Positions 7,163 to 16,636 of a stretch of 64,000 bases of DNA are shown here, piece by piece (position 1 is the stretch's first letter; the number at the start of each line of letters is the position of its first letter). The notes below the pieces were generated by a model, which saw only the letters and a list, made by a program, of their open reading frames with translations, was not told the DNA's origin and made no database searches. Origin of the DNA: SAR116 cluster bacterium AG-325-F22 (GTDB lineage Bacteria; Pseudomonadota; Alphaproteobacteria; Puniceispirillales; Marisalimonadaceae); contig QBYJ01000001.1 in NCBI GenBank assembly GCA_003282885.1, forward strand, positions 53,625 through 117,624, written 5' to 3'. Made by a program: the position numbers and the translations under genes.

Positions 7163-9553
7163 TTAATGTGAAATATTTGTTTTATCTATTATGTTGTTAT
7201 CGCTAGTCGAACTTAAATTACTTACATCTAAAACATTTAATTTTTTAGGTGAATGAACTAAAGCGTTTTCAATAACTTGATCAATAGATTCTACAGCTAT
7301 AATATTTAACTGATCTTTTATATTGTCAGGTATTTCTATTAAATCTTTTTTATTATCAATTGGGATTAAAACTGTTTCCAAACCACCTCTTTTCGCGGCT
7401 AATAGTTTTTCTTTTAGACCACCTATTGGAAGGACTCTACCTCTTAATGTTATCTCACCGGTCATGCCGATATTACTTTTAATTTTTATTTCCGTTAACG
7501 CTGAAACAATACTGGTTACCATAGCAACACCTGCTGACGGGCCATCTTTTGGAGTAGCACCCTCTGGGACATGAACATGTATATCATTTTTTTCTAAATC
7601 AACAGGATTTAATCCGTAAGATAAAGCCTGTGATTTTATAAAAAACTCAGCTGCTTGCACTGACTCTTTCATAACATCACCCAATTTTCCAGTGGCAGTA
7701 ACTTTGCCTTTACCTCTTACTTTTACAGATTCAACGGATAATAATTCACCTCCAACTTCTGTCCATGCCAAGCCTGTTGTTATACCTACAAGATTATCTT
7801 TCTCGATTTCTAGCCTTTGATAAATAGGAACACCCAATATTTCAGTTACATTTTCTTTGGTGACTCTAATTGATTTAGCTTCTTTTTTTTCTATCAAAGT
7901 GACTACTTTTCTAGTTAATTTAGCTAATTGTCTTTCTAAACTTCTAACACCTGCTTCTCTTGTATAAGATTGGATTATAATTTTCAGAGCTTCTTCATTG
8001 ATAGAAAATTCAGTTTTTTTAAGTTTACAATTGTTCATTTGTTTTTTTATTAAATGTCTTTTTGCTATTTCTAGCTTTTCATCTTCTGTGTAACCAGATA
8101 ATCTGATTACTTCCATTCTATCTAATAAAGCTTGTGGCATATTTAAGGTATTGGACGTTGTAATAAACAACACCTTAGACAAATCATAATCCACTTCTAT
8201 ATAATGGTCTTGAAATGTTTTATTCTGTTCGGGGTCAAGAACTTCTAATAACGCAGAAGAAGGATCACCTCTATAATCATTACCTAATTTATCTATTTCA
8301 TCTAATAAGAATAATGGGTTGATTGCAGAAGCTTTTTTCATTCCATGTACAATTTTGCCTGGCAAAGATCCTATATAGGTTCTTCGATGTCCTCTTATTT
8401 CAGCTTCATCTCGAACACCACCCAACGCCATTCTTATATATTCTCTTCCTGTAGCTTCTGCGATTGATTTTCCTAAGGAAGTTTTACCTACTCCCGGAGG
8501 TCCCACTAAACATAAAATAGGTCCCTTAATTTCTTTAGTTCTTTTCTGAACAGCTAAAAATTCAATAATTCTGTCTTTAACTTTTTCCAACCCATAATGA
8601 TCATTATCTAAGATTTTTCTGGCTTTCTTTATATCTGATTTAACCTTATTGGTTATAGACCAAGGGATTGAAACCAACCAATCAATATATGAACGAACTA
8701 CAGTAGCCTCAGCACTCATTGGACTCATATTTTTTAATTTTTTTAGTTCAGATAATGCTTTTTCTTTAGCTTCTTTTGATAAATTACGCTTATTTATCTT
8801 CTCTTCAATTTCATCAAAGTCATTTTTTCCATCTTCAAATGAACCTAATTCTTTTTGAATAGCTTTTAATTGTTCGTTCAAATAATATTCACGTTGTGTT
8901 TTTTCCATCTGAGTTTTGACACGGCTTCTTATTTTTTTTTCAGAACTTAAAATATCAATCTCATTCTTAATTTTTAGTAATAATTTTTCTGCTCTCTCGA
9001 CAGGTTTGATTATTTCAAGAAAGGATTGTTTTTCATCAATGCTAAATACTAAGTGATTAATAATTGTGTCTGTTAATGTGTTTTGGTCTTTTATATCAGA
9101 TATTGTCGCTAATATATCAGAGCTTATCTTACCATTTAATTTAGCATATTCATTAAACAAATCTAACAAATTAGAGGTTGTTTCATTACCACCATCTATT
9201 AATGATTCTTCCTTTTTAATTAAAATTGAATCCGTACTCAAGTAAGCATCAGATACTTTAATATTTTTTACAACACATCTAGAATTACCTTCAACTAAAA
9301 CTTTCACTGTTCCGTCAGGGAGTTTTAGCATTTGAAGTATATTACCTGTAGTACCGACTTTATATAAATCTTTTTCTTTTGGATTTTCAATAGAAGGCTT
9401 TTTTTGAGTTAACAAAATTATTTCTTTATTTTCTTCCATAACTGCTTCAATAGCATTAATTGACTTTGTTCTTCCGACAAAAAGGGGCGCAATCATGTGA
9501 GGGAATATTACTATATCTCTTAGGGGTAATATGGGGTAGGCAGTTTTAGTCAA
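7163..9553 (-). CDS. lon: ATP-dependent protease Lon
   Basis: A full-length Lon protease of 796 residues. It has an N-terminal substrate-recognition domain (LPLRDIVIFPHMIAPLFVGR at about 9-28), a coiled-coil middle, an AAA+ module with Walker A GPPGVGKTS (about 351-359) and Walker B PLFLLDEIDKLG, and a C-terminal Ser-Lys peptidase domain with PKDGPSAGVAM containing the nucleophile Ser. It degrades misfolded and regulatory proteins in the cytoplasm. It starts at TTG with GAGG 8 bases upstream. It follows clpX on the same strand after 68 bases and precedes hup, the usual alphaproteobacterial order. Confidence 0.98.
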   Translation of the reverse strand: MTKTAYPILPLRDIVIFPHMIAPLFVGRTKSINAIEAVMEENKEIILLTQKKPSIENPKEKDLYKVGTTGNILQMLKLPDGTVKVLVEGNSRCVVKNIKVSDAYLSTDSILIKKEESLIDGGNETTSNLLDLFNEYAKLNGKISSDILATISDIKDQNTLTDTIINHLVFSIDEKQSFLEIIKPVERAEKLLLKIKNEIDILSSEKKIRSRVKTQMEKTQREYYLNEQLKAIQKELGSFEDGKNDFDEIEEKINKRNLSKEAKEKALSELKKLKNMSPMSAEATVVRSYIDWLVSIPWSITNKVKSDIKKARKILDNDHYGLEKVKDRIIEFLAVQKRTKEIKGPILCLVGPPGVGKTSLGKSIAEATGREYIRMALGGVRDEAEIRGHRRTYIGSLPGKIVHGMKKASAINPLFLLDEIDKLGNDYRGDPSSALLEVLDPEQNKTFQDHYIEVDYDLSKVLFITTSNTLNMPQALLDRMEVIRLSGYTEDEKLEIAKRHLIKKQMNNCKLKKTEFSINEEALKIIIQSYTREAGVRSLERQLAKLTRKVVTLIEKKEAKSIRVTKENVTEILGVPIYQRLEIEKDNLVGITTGLAWTEVGGELLSVESVKVRGKGKVTATGKLGDVMKESVQAAEFFIKSQALSYGLNPVDLEKNDIHVHVPEGATPKDGPSAGVAMVTSIVSALTEIKIKSNIGMTGEITLRGRVLPIGGLKEKLLAAKRGGLETVLIPIDNKKDLIEIPDNIKDQLNIIAVESIDQVIENALVHSPKKLNVLDVSNLSSTSDNNIIDKTNISH

Positions 9554-9621
9554 GACGATATCCTCTATTTTATATTGGTTAGATGATATTTTTTTTAAAA
9601 ATTACAAGTCAAAATAATATT

Positions 9622-10890
9622 TTATAATGAATTATTAATTTCTTTTGACTTTTTTTCGTGAACTAAAAGAGGTTTACTACCCTTTAATACTACATCTTCA
9701 TTTATAACAACTTCATCAATGCCTGGTTCTGAAGGAAGTTCAAACATTGTATCCATTAAAATATTTTCAATAATTGATCGTAATCCTCTTGCTCCAGTCT
9801 TAAGACTTATAGCTTTTTGCGCTACAGCTTTGAGGGCATTCTCTCTAAATTCAAGTTTAGTATTTTCCATTTCAAAGAGTTTTTGATATTGTTTAACAAG
9901 AGCATTTTTTGGTTTTGTTAGAATTGTTACTAAAGCATCTTCATCAAGATCTTCAAGAGTTGCTAAAACAGGTAAACGTCCAATAAATTCTGGAATAAGT
10001 CCATATTTAACCAAATCTCCAGGTTCTACATCTTTTAGAACATCGGAACCAGTAATATCTTGTGAATTAACAATTTCTGCTCCAAAACCAATTGAAGATC
10101 CTTTGTTTCTATTAGCAATTAACTTGTCTAAACCTGCAAAAGCTCCACCACATATAAAAAGTATATTAGTTGTATCTACTTGAAGAAACTCTTGTTGAGG
10201 ATGTTTTCTCCCACCTTGTGGAGGTACAGCTGCTATCGTGCCTTCCATGATTTTAAGTAAAGCCTGCTGTACGCCTTCCCCACTTACATCACGTGTTATA
10301 GAGGGATTTTCTGATTTTCTTGAAATTTTGTCAACTTCATCAATGTATACAATACCTTTTTGAGCTCTCTCAACATTATAGTCTGATGCCTGAAGTAATT
10401 TTAAAATTATATTTTCAACATCCTCACCAACGTAGCCAGCTTCAGTAAGTGTTGTTGCATCAGCCATAGTGAATGGCACATCAAGAATTTTAGCTAAAGT
10501 TTGAGCAAGCAGAGTTTTTCCACAACCTGTTGGTCCAACTAGAAGAATATTTGATTTAGAAATTTCAATATCATTCATGTCTAAAGTATTTGTTAATCTT
10601 TTATAGTGATTATGAACAGCAACGGACAAAACTTTTTTAGCTTTTCTTTGTCCAATTACATAATCATCTAATATTTTACAAATTTCAGTTGGCGAGGGTA
10701 TTCCGTCTTTATTTTTAGTTATTGAGGTTTGATGTTCTTCTTTAATTATGTCCATACATAATTCAACACATTCGTCACATATGAAGACTGTAGGTCCAGC
10801 AATTAATTTTTTAACTTCGTGCTGACTTTTTCCACAAAATGAACAATATAAAGTTGTTTTATTTTTACTTTCATTTTTTTGTTCATCCAT
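9622..10890 (-). CDS. clpX: ATP-dependent Clp protease ATP-binding subunit ClpX
   Basis: 422 residues, the normal ClpX length. The N-terminal zinc-binding domain has Cys16, Cys19, Cys38 and Cys41 (CSFC ... CDEC). Walker A is GPTGCGKT (about 119-126), Walker B is VYIDEVDKI, and the pore loop is GYVGEDVE. The IGF-type ClpP-docking tripeptide is visible in [10 protein letters not shown]. It unfolds substrates and feeds them to ClpP, whose gene lies directly upstream on the same strand with an 83-base gap. Confidence 0.98.
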   Translation of the reverse strand: MDEQKNESKNKTTLYCSFCGKSQHEVKKLIAGPTVFICDECVELCMDIIKEEHQTSITKNKDGIPSPTEICKILDDYVIGQRKAKKVLSVAVHNHYKRLTNTLDMNDIEISKSNILLVGPTGCGKTLLAQTLAKILDVPFTMADATTLTEAGYVGEDVENIILKLLQASDYNVERAQKGIVYIDEVDKISRKSENPSITRDVSGEGVQQALLKIMEGTIAAVPPQGGRKHPQQEFLQVDTTNILFICGGAFAGLDKLIANRNKGSSIGFGAEIVNSQDITGSDVLKDVEPGDLVKYGLIPEFIGRLPVLATLEDLDEDALVTILTKPKNALVKQYQKLFEMENTKLEFRENALKAVAQKAISLKTGARGLRSIIENILMDTMFELPSEPGIDEVVINEDVVLKGSKPLLVHEKKSKEINNSL

Positions 10891-10973
10891 CTCATTACCT
10901 CACTTATTGATTTATCAGTCTATTATTCTATCCGTTTTGTTTAAAATGCAATATATAAAAACTTTTATTAGTT

Positions 10974-11612
10974 TTATTTAGCATTTGGTCTTTTATCAAC
11001 AACTTCATCTATCAAACCAAGTTTAAGAGCATTGTCAGGGGATAAAAATGTATCTCTATCCATTAAAGTCTCAATTTCTGCAATTTTCTTGCCAGAATGC
11101 TTGACATAAATACCATTTAATCTAGTCCTTAAGTTAATTATTTCTTTCGCGTGTATTTCTATATCGCTAGCTTGACCTTGAAACCCTCCTGATGGCTGAT
11201 GCGTCATTATCCTTGCATTAGGCAAAGAGTATCTTTTGTTTTTAGCACCTGCTGTAAGTAATAAAGAACCCATACTTGCTGCTTGCCCAATACATACAGT
11301 TGAGACGTCTGGTCTAATATATTCCATTGTGTCATATATAGATAATCCAGAAGTTACCACTCCACCTGGAGAATTAATATACATAGAAATATCTTTTTTT
11401 GGATTTTCAGCTTCTAGAAATAATAATTGGGCACATACTAATGAGGCAATATTATCATCAACTGGTCCAACAAGAAAAATTATTCTTTCTTTTAAGAGTC
11501 TAGAGTAAATATCATATGATCTTTCGCCTCTGCTTGTTTGCTCAACAACCATAGGAACAAGTGCGCTTTTTTCATTTATTGAAGAAAGTGAATTAGAAAA
11601 ATTTTCAAGCAT
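10974..11612 (-). CDS. clpP: ATP-dependent Clp protease proteolytic subunit ClpP
   Basis: A 212-residue self-compartmentalising serine peptidase. The nucleophile Ser113 lies in GQAASMG and the His138 base in MTHQPSGG; the third triad member is probably the first Asp of [10 protein letters not shown]. The axial region INSPGG is intact. It partners ClpX, encoded next on the strand, and follows trigger factor, the classic tig-clpP-clpX-lon order. A short propeptide-like N-terminus (about 15-20 residues) precedes the mature domain. Confidence 0.98.
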   Translation of the reverse strand: MLENFSNSLSSINEKSALVPMVVEQTSRGERSYDIYSRLLKERIIFLVGPVDDNIASLVCAQLLFLEAENPKKDISMYINSPGGVVTSGLSIYDTMEYIRPDVSTVCIGQAASMGSLLLTAGAKNKRYSLPNARIMTHQPSGGFQGQASDIEIHAKEIINLRTRLNGIYVKHSGKKIAEIETLMDRDTFLSPDNALKLGLIDEVVDKRPNAK

Positions 11613-11648
11613 AATTAATAAGGTCTCCTTTAAAAATTTTTAGTAGGG

Positions 11649-13100
11649 TCATGTTTGTAAGCTTTTTTTACTTACCTTTTTAGTTGGTTTCTTAAATTTA
11701 TTTTTTTCAACCACTTTGTTTGATTTTTTTGCTTTCTGTGCTTCTTTATTTAAATCAAGTTCTTCATCTTTGTAAAGTTCTTCAATAGAAACAATCTTTT
11801 CTTTTGTATTTGCTAACTCTAAAATAAAGTCAATAATTTTATCCTCAAAAATTGGCCCTGATAACTGTTGTTGAGAGTCAGGATTGTTTTTAAAAAAATC
11901 CATAACTTGTTTTTCTTGTCCGGGGTATTTTTGTATTTCTTTCATCATTGCATTTCTAGTGTCTTCTTCTTCCACTTTTATATTATTTTTTCTACCAATT
12001 TCGGATAAAAGAAGACCTAATCTGACTCTTCTTTTAGCAATTTCTTTAGCATCTTGCTTTTCTTCTTTTTTCATACCCTTATCAGGTTCAACATCTAGGT
12101 TTTCTTCATTGTCTTTAGAATGATTATCTGGTTTAGCGTTAGGGTTCATGGCTTTACATATATTGATGTATTCTTGTTTTTCCAAAGTTTCTGGAAGATC
12201 AAATGAAACGCTATCAGCTAATTTGTCTAGAATTTGTCTTTTAGACTTTTCTCTACTTGCTTGATCGTGTTGTTTATTCATTTGATCAGAAACAGCTGAT
12301 TTTAAAGATTTTAAATCTTCCATACCTAAAGTCTTGGCAAATTCGTCGTTAATGACCAAATCAGTATCTTCTTTAATTTCGTTTATAGTTGTCTCAAAAA
12401 TAGCTTTTTTCCCCGCTAAATTTTTTGCTTGGTAATCATCTGGAAAAGTAACATTCACATCCACTTTTTTTCCAACTTTGTATCCTATTAAGCCTTCTTC
12501 AAAACCTGGAATAAAAGAATTAGATCCAAGTTTTAGGTTATGACCTTTAGCTTCTCCTCCTTCAAAAGGAATTCCATTAACTTTTCCCAAAAAATCAATT
12601 ACAACTGTATCACCTTTTTTTGAAGGTCTATCTTTTTCAATCGTTTTAGTTCCAATATTTTCTTTTGCTATTTTTTCAACAGCATCATTAATCTCTTTGT
12701 CGGTAATTTTGACTGTTAGTTTAGTAATCTCTAGATTTGATAGGTCTGGAATTTCAAATTCAGGCATTATTTCAACCAAAAGTTTTGCCTTTAGATCCTC
12801 TCCTTCTTCAAATGACGTTATTTCTATTTTAGGTTGTGATGAAGGTGTAAGATTGTTTTTCTCCATTGTATCTTTGGTCGCATTATCTACAGATTCTCTA
12901 ATAACCTCACCTAAGACTTGTTTACCAAATCTATTTTTTACAACTGATACTGGGACTTTGCCTGGTCTAAATCCAGGTAGATTTGCCTCTTTAGCAATGT
13001 TAGCAAGTTTTTTGTTGACTAAATTGTTTATCTCAGAATTACTAATGACAACTTCAAATTCGCGTTTAAGACCTTCAGATAAAGTTTGTGTAATAGCCAT
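11649..13100 (-). CDS. tig: Trigger factor, ribosome-associated chaperone/peptidyl-prolyl isomerase
   Basis: A 483-residue trigger factor. The ribosome-binding tail motif is NLPGFRPGKVPVSVVKNRFG (about 40-60), the FKBP-type PPIase domain includes GDTVVIDFLGKVNG and GSNSFIPGFEEGLIG, and the C-terminal chaperone arms contain the conserved AKRRVRLGLLLSEIG. The end is an unusually Lys-rich tail. The reading frame stays open upstream through tRNA-Leu, but the true start is the ATG of MAITQTLSEG with AAGGAG about 12 bases upstream. The alphaproteobacterial order tig-clpP-clpX-lon is complete here. Confidence 0.97.
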   Translation of the reverse strand: MAITQTLSEGLKREFEVVISNSEINNLVNKKLANIAKEANLPGFRPGKVPVSVVKNRFGKQVLGEVIRESVDNATKDTMEKNNLTPSSQPKIEITSFEEGEDLKAKLLVEIMPEFEIPDLSNLEITKLTVKITDKEINDAVEKIAKENIGTKTIEKDRPSKKGDTVVIDFLGKVNGIPFEGGEAKGHNLKLGSNSFIPGFEEGLIGYKVGKKVDVNVTFPDDYQAKNLAGKKAIFETTINEIKEDTDLVINDEFAKTLGMEDLKSLKSAVSDQMNKQHDQASREKSKRQILDKLADSVSFDLPETLEKQEYINICKAMNPNAKPDNHSKDNEENLDVEPDKGMKKEEKQDAKEIAKRRVRLGLLLSEIGRKNNIKVEEEDTRNAMMKEIQKYPGQEKQVMDFFKNNPDSQQQLSGPIFEDKIIDFILELANTKEKIVSIEELYKDEELDLNKEAQKAKKSNKVVEKNKFKKPTKKVSKKSLQT

Positions 13101-13138
13101 ATCAGTATCAAACTCCTTATATAATAAAATTTTAATTT

Positions 13139-13223
13139 TGGTGCGGGCGAAGGGACTTGAACCCCCACACCTTTCGATACAAGAACCTAAATCTTGCGCG
13201 TCTACCAGTTCCGCCACGCCCGC
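13139..13223 (-). tRNA. tRNA-Leu (TAG)
   Basis: An 85-base class II tRNA on the reverse strand: acceptor GCGGGCG, anticodon stem CAAGA/TCTTG around TTTAGGT (anticodon TAG), a variable arm, T loop TTCAAGT and an encoded CCA. It sits immediately upstream of tig. Confidence 0.97.
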
Positions 13224-13304
13224 AAAAAACGTTATTGTTTTATTTAAAACAATTGCTAACTTAGGAATGAACAAAGGTCAAGTTAGAATAATTAGAAATT
13301 AAGT

Positions 13305-13382
13305 TGGGGCGAGTGACCGGCTTCGAACCGGCGACCTCAGGTACCACAAACCCGCGCTCTAACCAACTGAGCTACACCCGCC
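13305..13382 (-). tRNA. tRNA-His (GTG), with genome-encoded G-1 and C73
   Basis: The reverse-strand cloverleaf has anticodon loop TTGTGGT (anticodon GTG), T loop TTCGAAG and an encoded CCA. The acceptor GCGGGTG/CACTCGC is extended by an extra 5' G facing a C discriminator. This is the canonical bacterial histidine identity pair; several alphaproteobacterial orders have lost it. Confidence 0.95.
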
Positions 13383-13481
13383 ATATAAATTAAATAATTA
13401 TTTAAAAAGATAAAAATAGTTTATTTAATTTAATGAATGTATAAGTATTTAATATTATTTAAATAATCAAGGTTTTATTAA

Positions 13482-14654
13482 ATGAAGAATTTTTATAATA
13501 TGGCCACTAGAAATAATAATCTTGGCACAGAAACAGCTTTCACAGTTTTGGCAAAAGCCAATAAATTAGCTTCGGAAGGTAAAAATATTATAAATCTAGG
13601 TATTGGTCAGCCAGACTTTCAAACACCAGAGCACATAGTAGAAGCAGGAATAAAAGCCCTTAAAGATGGGCATCACGGATATACACAATCAATTGGAATG
13701 CCTATATTAAGAGAGGCTGTGTCGGATGATATTAATAGGAGGCATAATGTAAAAATTTCTCCTGACAATATTATAATTGTACCCGGTGGGAAAGTCATAA
13801 TATTTTTCTCTGCTATGTTAATGGGAGAAAAAAATAAGGAAATTTTGTACCCTAATCCAGGGTTTCCAATTTATGAATCAGCAATTAATTATTCTGGTGC
13901 TAAGGCAATTCCCTATGAATTAAGTGAAAATAAAGGATTTTCTTTTTCAGCTGATGATATTCTTAAAAAAATCACTCAAAATACAACTCTTATTATAATC
14001 AATAGTCCAGCAAATCCAACAGGGGGCGTTGTTCCAAAGTTTGAACTTGAAAAACTTGCTAAGGGATTAGAAAAATTTCCTAATATAGTGTTAATGAGTG
14101 ATGAGATTTATGATCAATTCTGTTTTGGAGATAACAAATTTACATCAATGCTAGAATTTTCTGAAATAAGAGATAGACTTATAATTCTGAATGGATGGTC
14201 TAAAACTTACGCAATGACTGGATGGCGCCTTGGTTATGGAATATTTCCAAAAAAGCTTTATGAAGTTGCTGAAAAATTAGCTGTAAATATACATTCATGT
14301 GTAAATGCTTGTGCTCAATATGCTGCAATAGAAGCCCTAAATGGACCCCAAGATTGCGTTGAAGAAATGAATCAAACTTTCAAAAAAAGAGCGATTTTAA
14401 TGTTCTCAAAATTAAATGAAGTTAAAGGATTTAATTGTCAAAAACCAAATGGAGCCTTTTATTGTTTCCCTAACATTAGAGGAACTAATAAAAGTTCAAT
14501 TGAAATTCAAAATTTACTACTTGATAAAATTGGAGTAGCAACTGTAGCTGGTACTTCATTTGGCAAATTTGGTGAAGGTTTTATTAGATTGTCTTGCGCC
14601 AATTCTGACGACGCAATTGAAGAAGCAATATCAAGAATAAAGAGTATTTTTTAA
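13482..14654 (+). CDS. PLP-dependent class I/II aminotransferase
   Basis: A fold-type I aminotransferase of 390 residues. It has the substrate-side LGIGQPDFQTPEHI near the N-terminus, NSPANPTGGV, the Asp-Tyr pair SDEIYDQF, and the PLP-binding Lys in NGWSKTYAMTGWRLGY. The overall pattern resembles aspartate/aromatic aminotransferases of the AspB type. The position beside glnB-glnA suggests amino-acid nitrogen metabolism, but the amino acid handled cannot be set from sequence. The ATG at 13482 has AAGG 9 bases upstream; a second in-frame ATG lies six codons in. Confidence 0.88.
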   Translation: MKNFYNMATRNNNLGTETAFTVLAKANKLASEGKNIINLGIGQPDFQTPEHIVEAGIKALKDGHHGYTQSIGMPILREAVSDDINRRHNVKISPDNIIIVPGGKVIIFFSAMLMGEKNKEILYPNPGFPIYESAINYSGAKAIPYELSENKGFSFSADDILKKITQNTTLIIINSPANPTGGVVPKFELEKLAKGLEKFPNIVLMSDEIYDQFCFGDNKFTSMLEFSEIRDRLIILNGWSKTYAMTGWRLGYGIFPKKLYEVAEKLAVNIHSCVNACAQYAAIEALNGPQDCVEEMNQTFKKRAILMFSKLNEVKGFNCQKPNGAFYCFPNIRGTNKSSIEIQNLLLDKIGVATVAGTSFGKFGEGFIRLSCANSDDAIEEAISRIKSIF

Positions 14655-14755
14655 AAATTAATGCCTAATTTTTAATCATAATTTTTAATATTTTTAAACA
14701 ATTTAAATACAATTTTGATAAAAGTTATTTTAAATATAATTAATAGTAAAAATAG

Positions 14756-15103
<348 letters not shown>

Positions 15104-15121
15104 ACATATATGGAGTTAACT

Positions 15122-16531
15122 ATGTCAGATGCAAAATCTATTATGAACATTATAAAGGAAAAAGAAATACAGTTTGTAGATCTTCGATTTACTGACCCTA
15201 GAGGTAAAATGCAACATTTATCTCAACACGTTAGTACAATTGATGAGAAATCTCTAGCCGAAGGTTTCATGTTTGATGGTTCGTCTATTGCTGGTTGGAA
15301 AGCTATAAATGAATCTGATATGAAATTAATGCCCGATTGTACAAGAGGAATTGTCGATCCTTTTTTCTCACAACCTACTTTATCAATTTTCTGCGATGTT
15401 TTAGATCCTATATCTGGCAAACCATACGAAAGAGATCCTAGGTCTACTGCTAAACAAGCTTTGGAGTATATGGATTCTATAGGGGTTGGGGATACCGCTT
15501 ATTTCGGTCCTGAACCAGAGTTTTTTGTTTTTGATGACGTGAAATTTGAAGCCGAAATGAATTCTTCATTTTACAAAATCGATTCATCAGAAGGTCCATA
15601 TAATTCTGGTAAAAATTTTGAAGAAGGTAACATGGGACATAGACCAGGTATTAAAGGTGGATACTTTCCTGTTCCTCCAGTCGATTCTGCTCAAGACTTA
15701 AGAAGTGAGATGGTTCTATCATTAGTTGATATGGGAGTGCCAATGGAAAAACATCACCATGAGGTAGCTCCATCACAACATGAACTAGGTATGATGTTTG
15801 GAACTTTAATTGAAACAGCAGATAATGTTCAGCTTTATAAGTATGCGGTGCATAACGTTGCTCATTCTTTTGGGCAAACAGCGACTTTTATGCCTAAACC
15901 CGTTGCGGGCGACAATGGCACAGGTATGCATACACACCAATCAATATGGAAGGATGGGAAACCAATGTTTGCAGGTGATAAATATGCTCAATTATCACAA
16001 ACTTGCTTACATTACATAGGTGGTATCATAAAACACGCAAAAGCCATTAACGCTTTTACAAATCCTTCTACAAATTCCTACAAAAGATTAATACCTGGGT
16101 TTGAGGCTCCCGTAATTTTAGCATATTCAGCTAGAAATCGTTCTGCTTCATGTCGTATTCCTTTTACAGATAGTCCAAATGGAAAAAGAGTTGAAGTTAG
16201 ATTTCCTGACGCAACTGCTAACCCTTACCTTGCTTTTTCTGCCATGCTCATGGCTGGATTAGACGGAATACAAAATAAAATAAATCCTGGGGAAGCTATG
16301 GATCAAGATTTATATGAACTTCCAGCCAGTGAACTCACAAATATTCCTACAGTTTGCGGTTCATTAAGGGAAGCTCTTGATTCTCTAGCTAATGATATGT
16401 CTTTTTTAACTAAAGGCAATGTTTTTACAAAAGATCAAATTGAAGCATATATTGAATTAAAAATGGAAGAAGTTGTTCAATTTGAACATGCTCCTCATCC
16501 AGTCGAATTCAAAATGTATTATTCAAGTTAA
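15122..16531 (+). CDS. glnA: Glutamine synthetase, type I
   Basis: 469 residues, the exact usual length of GlnA type I, the ATP-dependent glutamate-ammonia ligase. Visible motifs are the FDGSSIAGW substrate latch, [10 protein letters not shown] with metal-binding Glu residues, [22 protein letters not shown] and the ATP-site [10 protein letters not shown]. The adenylylation loop reads DLYELP, placing Tyr398 where GlnE would modify it, so covalent regulation is probably retained. The start is the ATG with GGAGTT upstream. A terminator follows directly and ends the glnBA operon. Confidence 0.98.
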   Translation: MSDAKSIMNIIKEKEIQFVDLRFTDPRGKMQHLSQHVSTIDEKSLAEGFMFDGSSIAGWKAINESDMKLMPDCTRGIVDPFFSQPTLSIFCDVLDPISGKPYERDPRSTAKQALEYMDSIGVGDTAYFGPEPEFFVFDDVKFEAEMNSSFYKIDSSEGPYNSGKNFEEGNMGHRPGIKGGYFPVPPVDSAQDLRSEMVLSLVDMGVPMEKHHHEVAPSQHELGMMFGTLIETADNVQLYKYAVHNVAHSFGQTATFMPKPVAGDNGTGMHTHQSIWKDGKPMFAGDKYAQLSQTCLHYIGGIIKHAKAINAFTNPSTNSYKRLIPGFEAPVILAYSARNRSASCRIPFTDSPNGKRVEVRFPDATANPYLAFSAMLMAGLDGIQNKINPGEAMDQDLYELPASELTNIPTVCGSLREALDSLANDMSFLTKGNVFTKDQIEAYIELKMEEVVQFEHAPHPVEFKMYYSS

Positions 16532-16533
16532 TA

Positions 16534-16563
16534 AAAAAAACCTTATCTTCATAAGGTTTTTTT
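16534..16563 (+). terminator. Intrinsic terminator of glnBA
   Basis: A 13-bp stem (A-run plus CCTTAT / ATAAGG plus T-run) around a CTTC loop directly follows the glnA stop and runs into a U-tract. Confidence 0.85.
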
Positions 16564-16636
16564 ATTTCAAAACAAGTAAGAAATTGGTAGATATTATAAC
16601 ACTACTTTTAAACTTTCCTGTGTGTTGTAACTACAT

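Noticed and set aside
9554-9621. Heat-shock promoter before lon
   Set aside because: TTGACT and TATCAT are 18 bases apart, but the match to either the sigma-70 or sigma-32 consensus is too loose to call.
12697-13302. Long forward-strand frame covering part of tig and tRNA-Leu
   Set aside because: It lies antisense to a clear tig gene and crosses a tRNA; its translation shows no family motif. It is a composition shadow.
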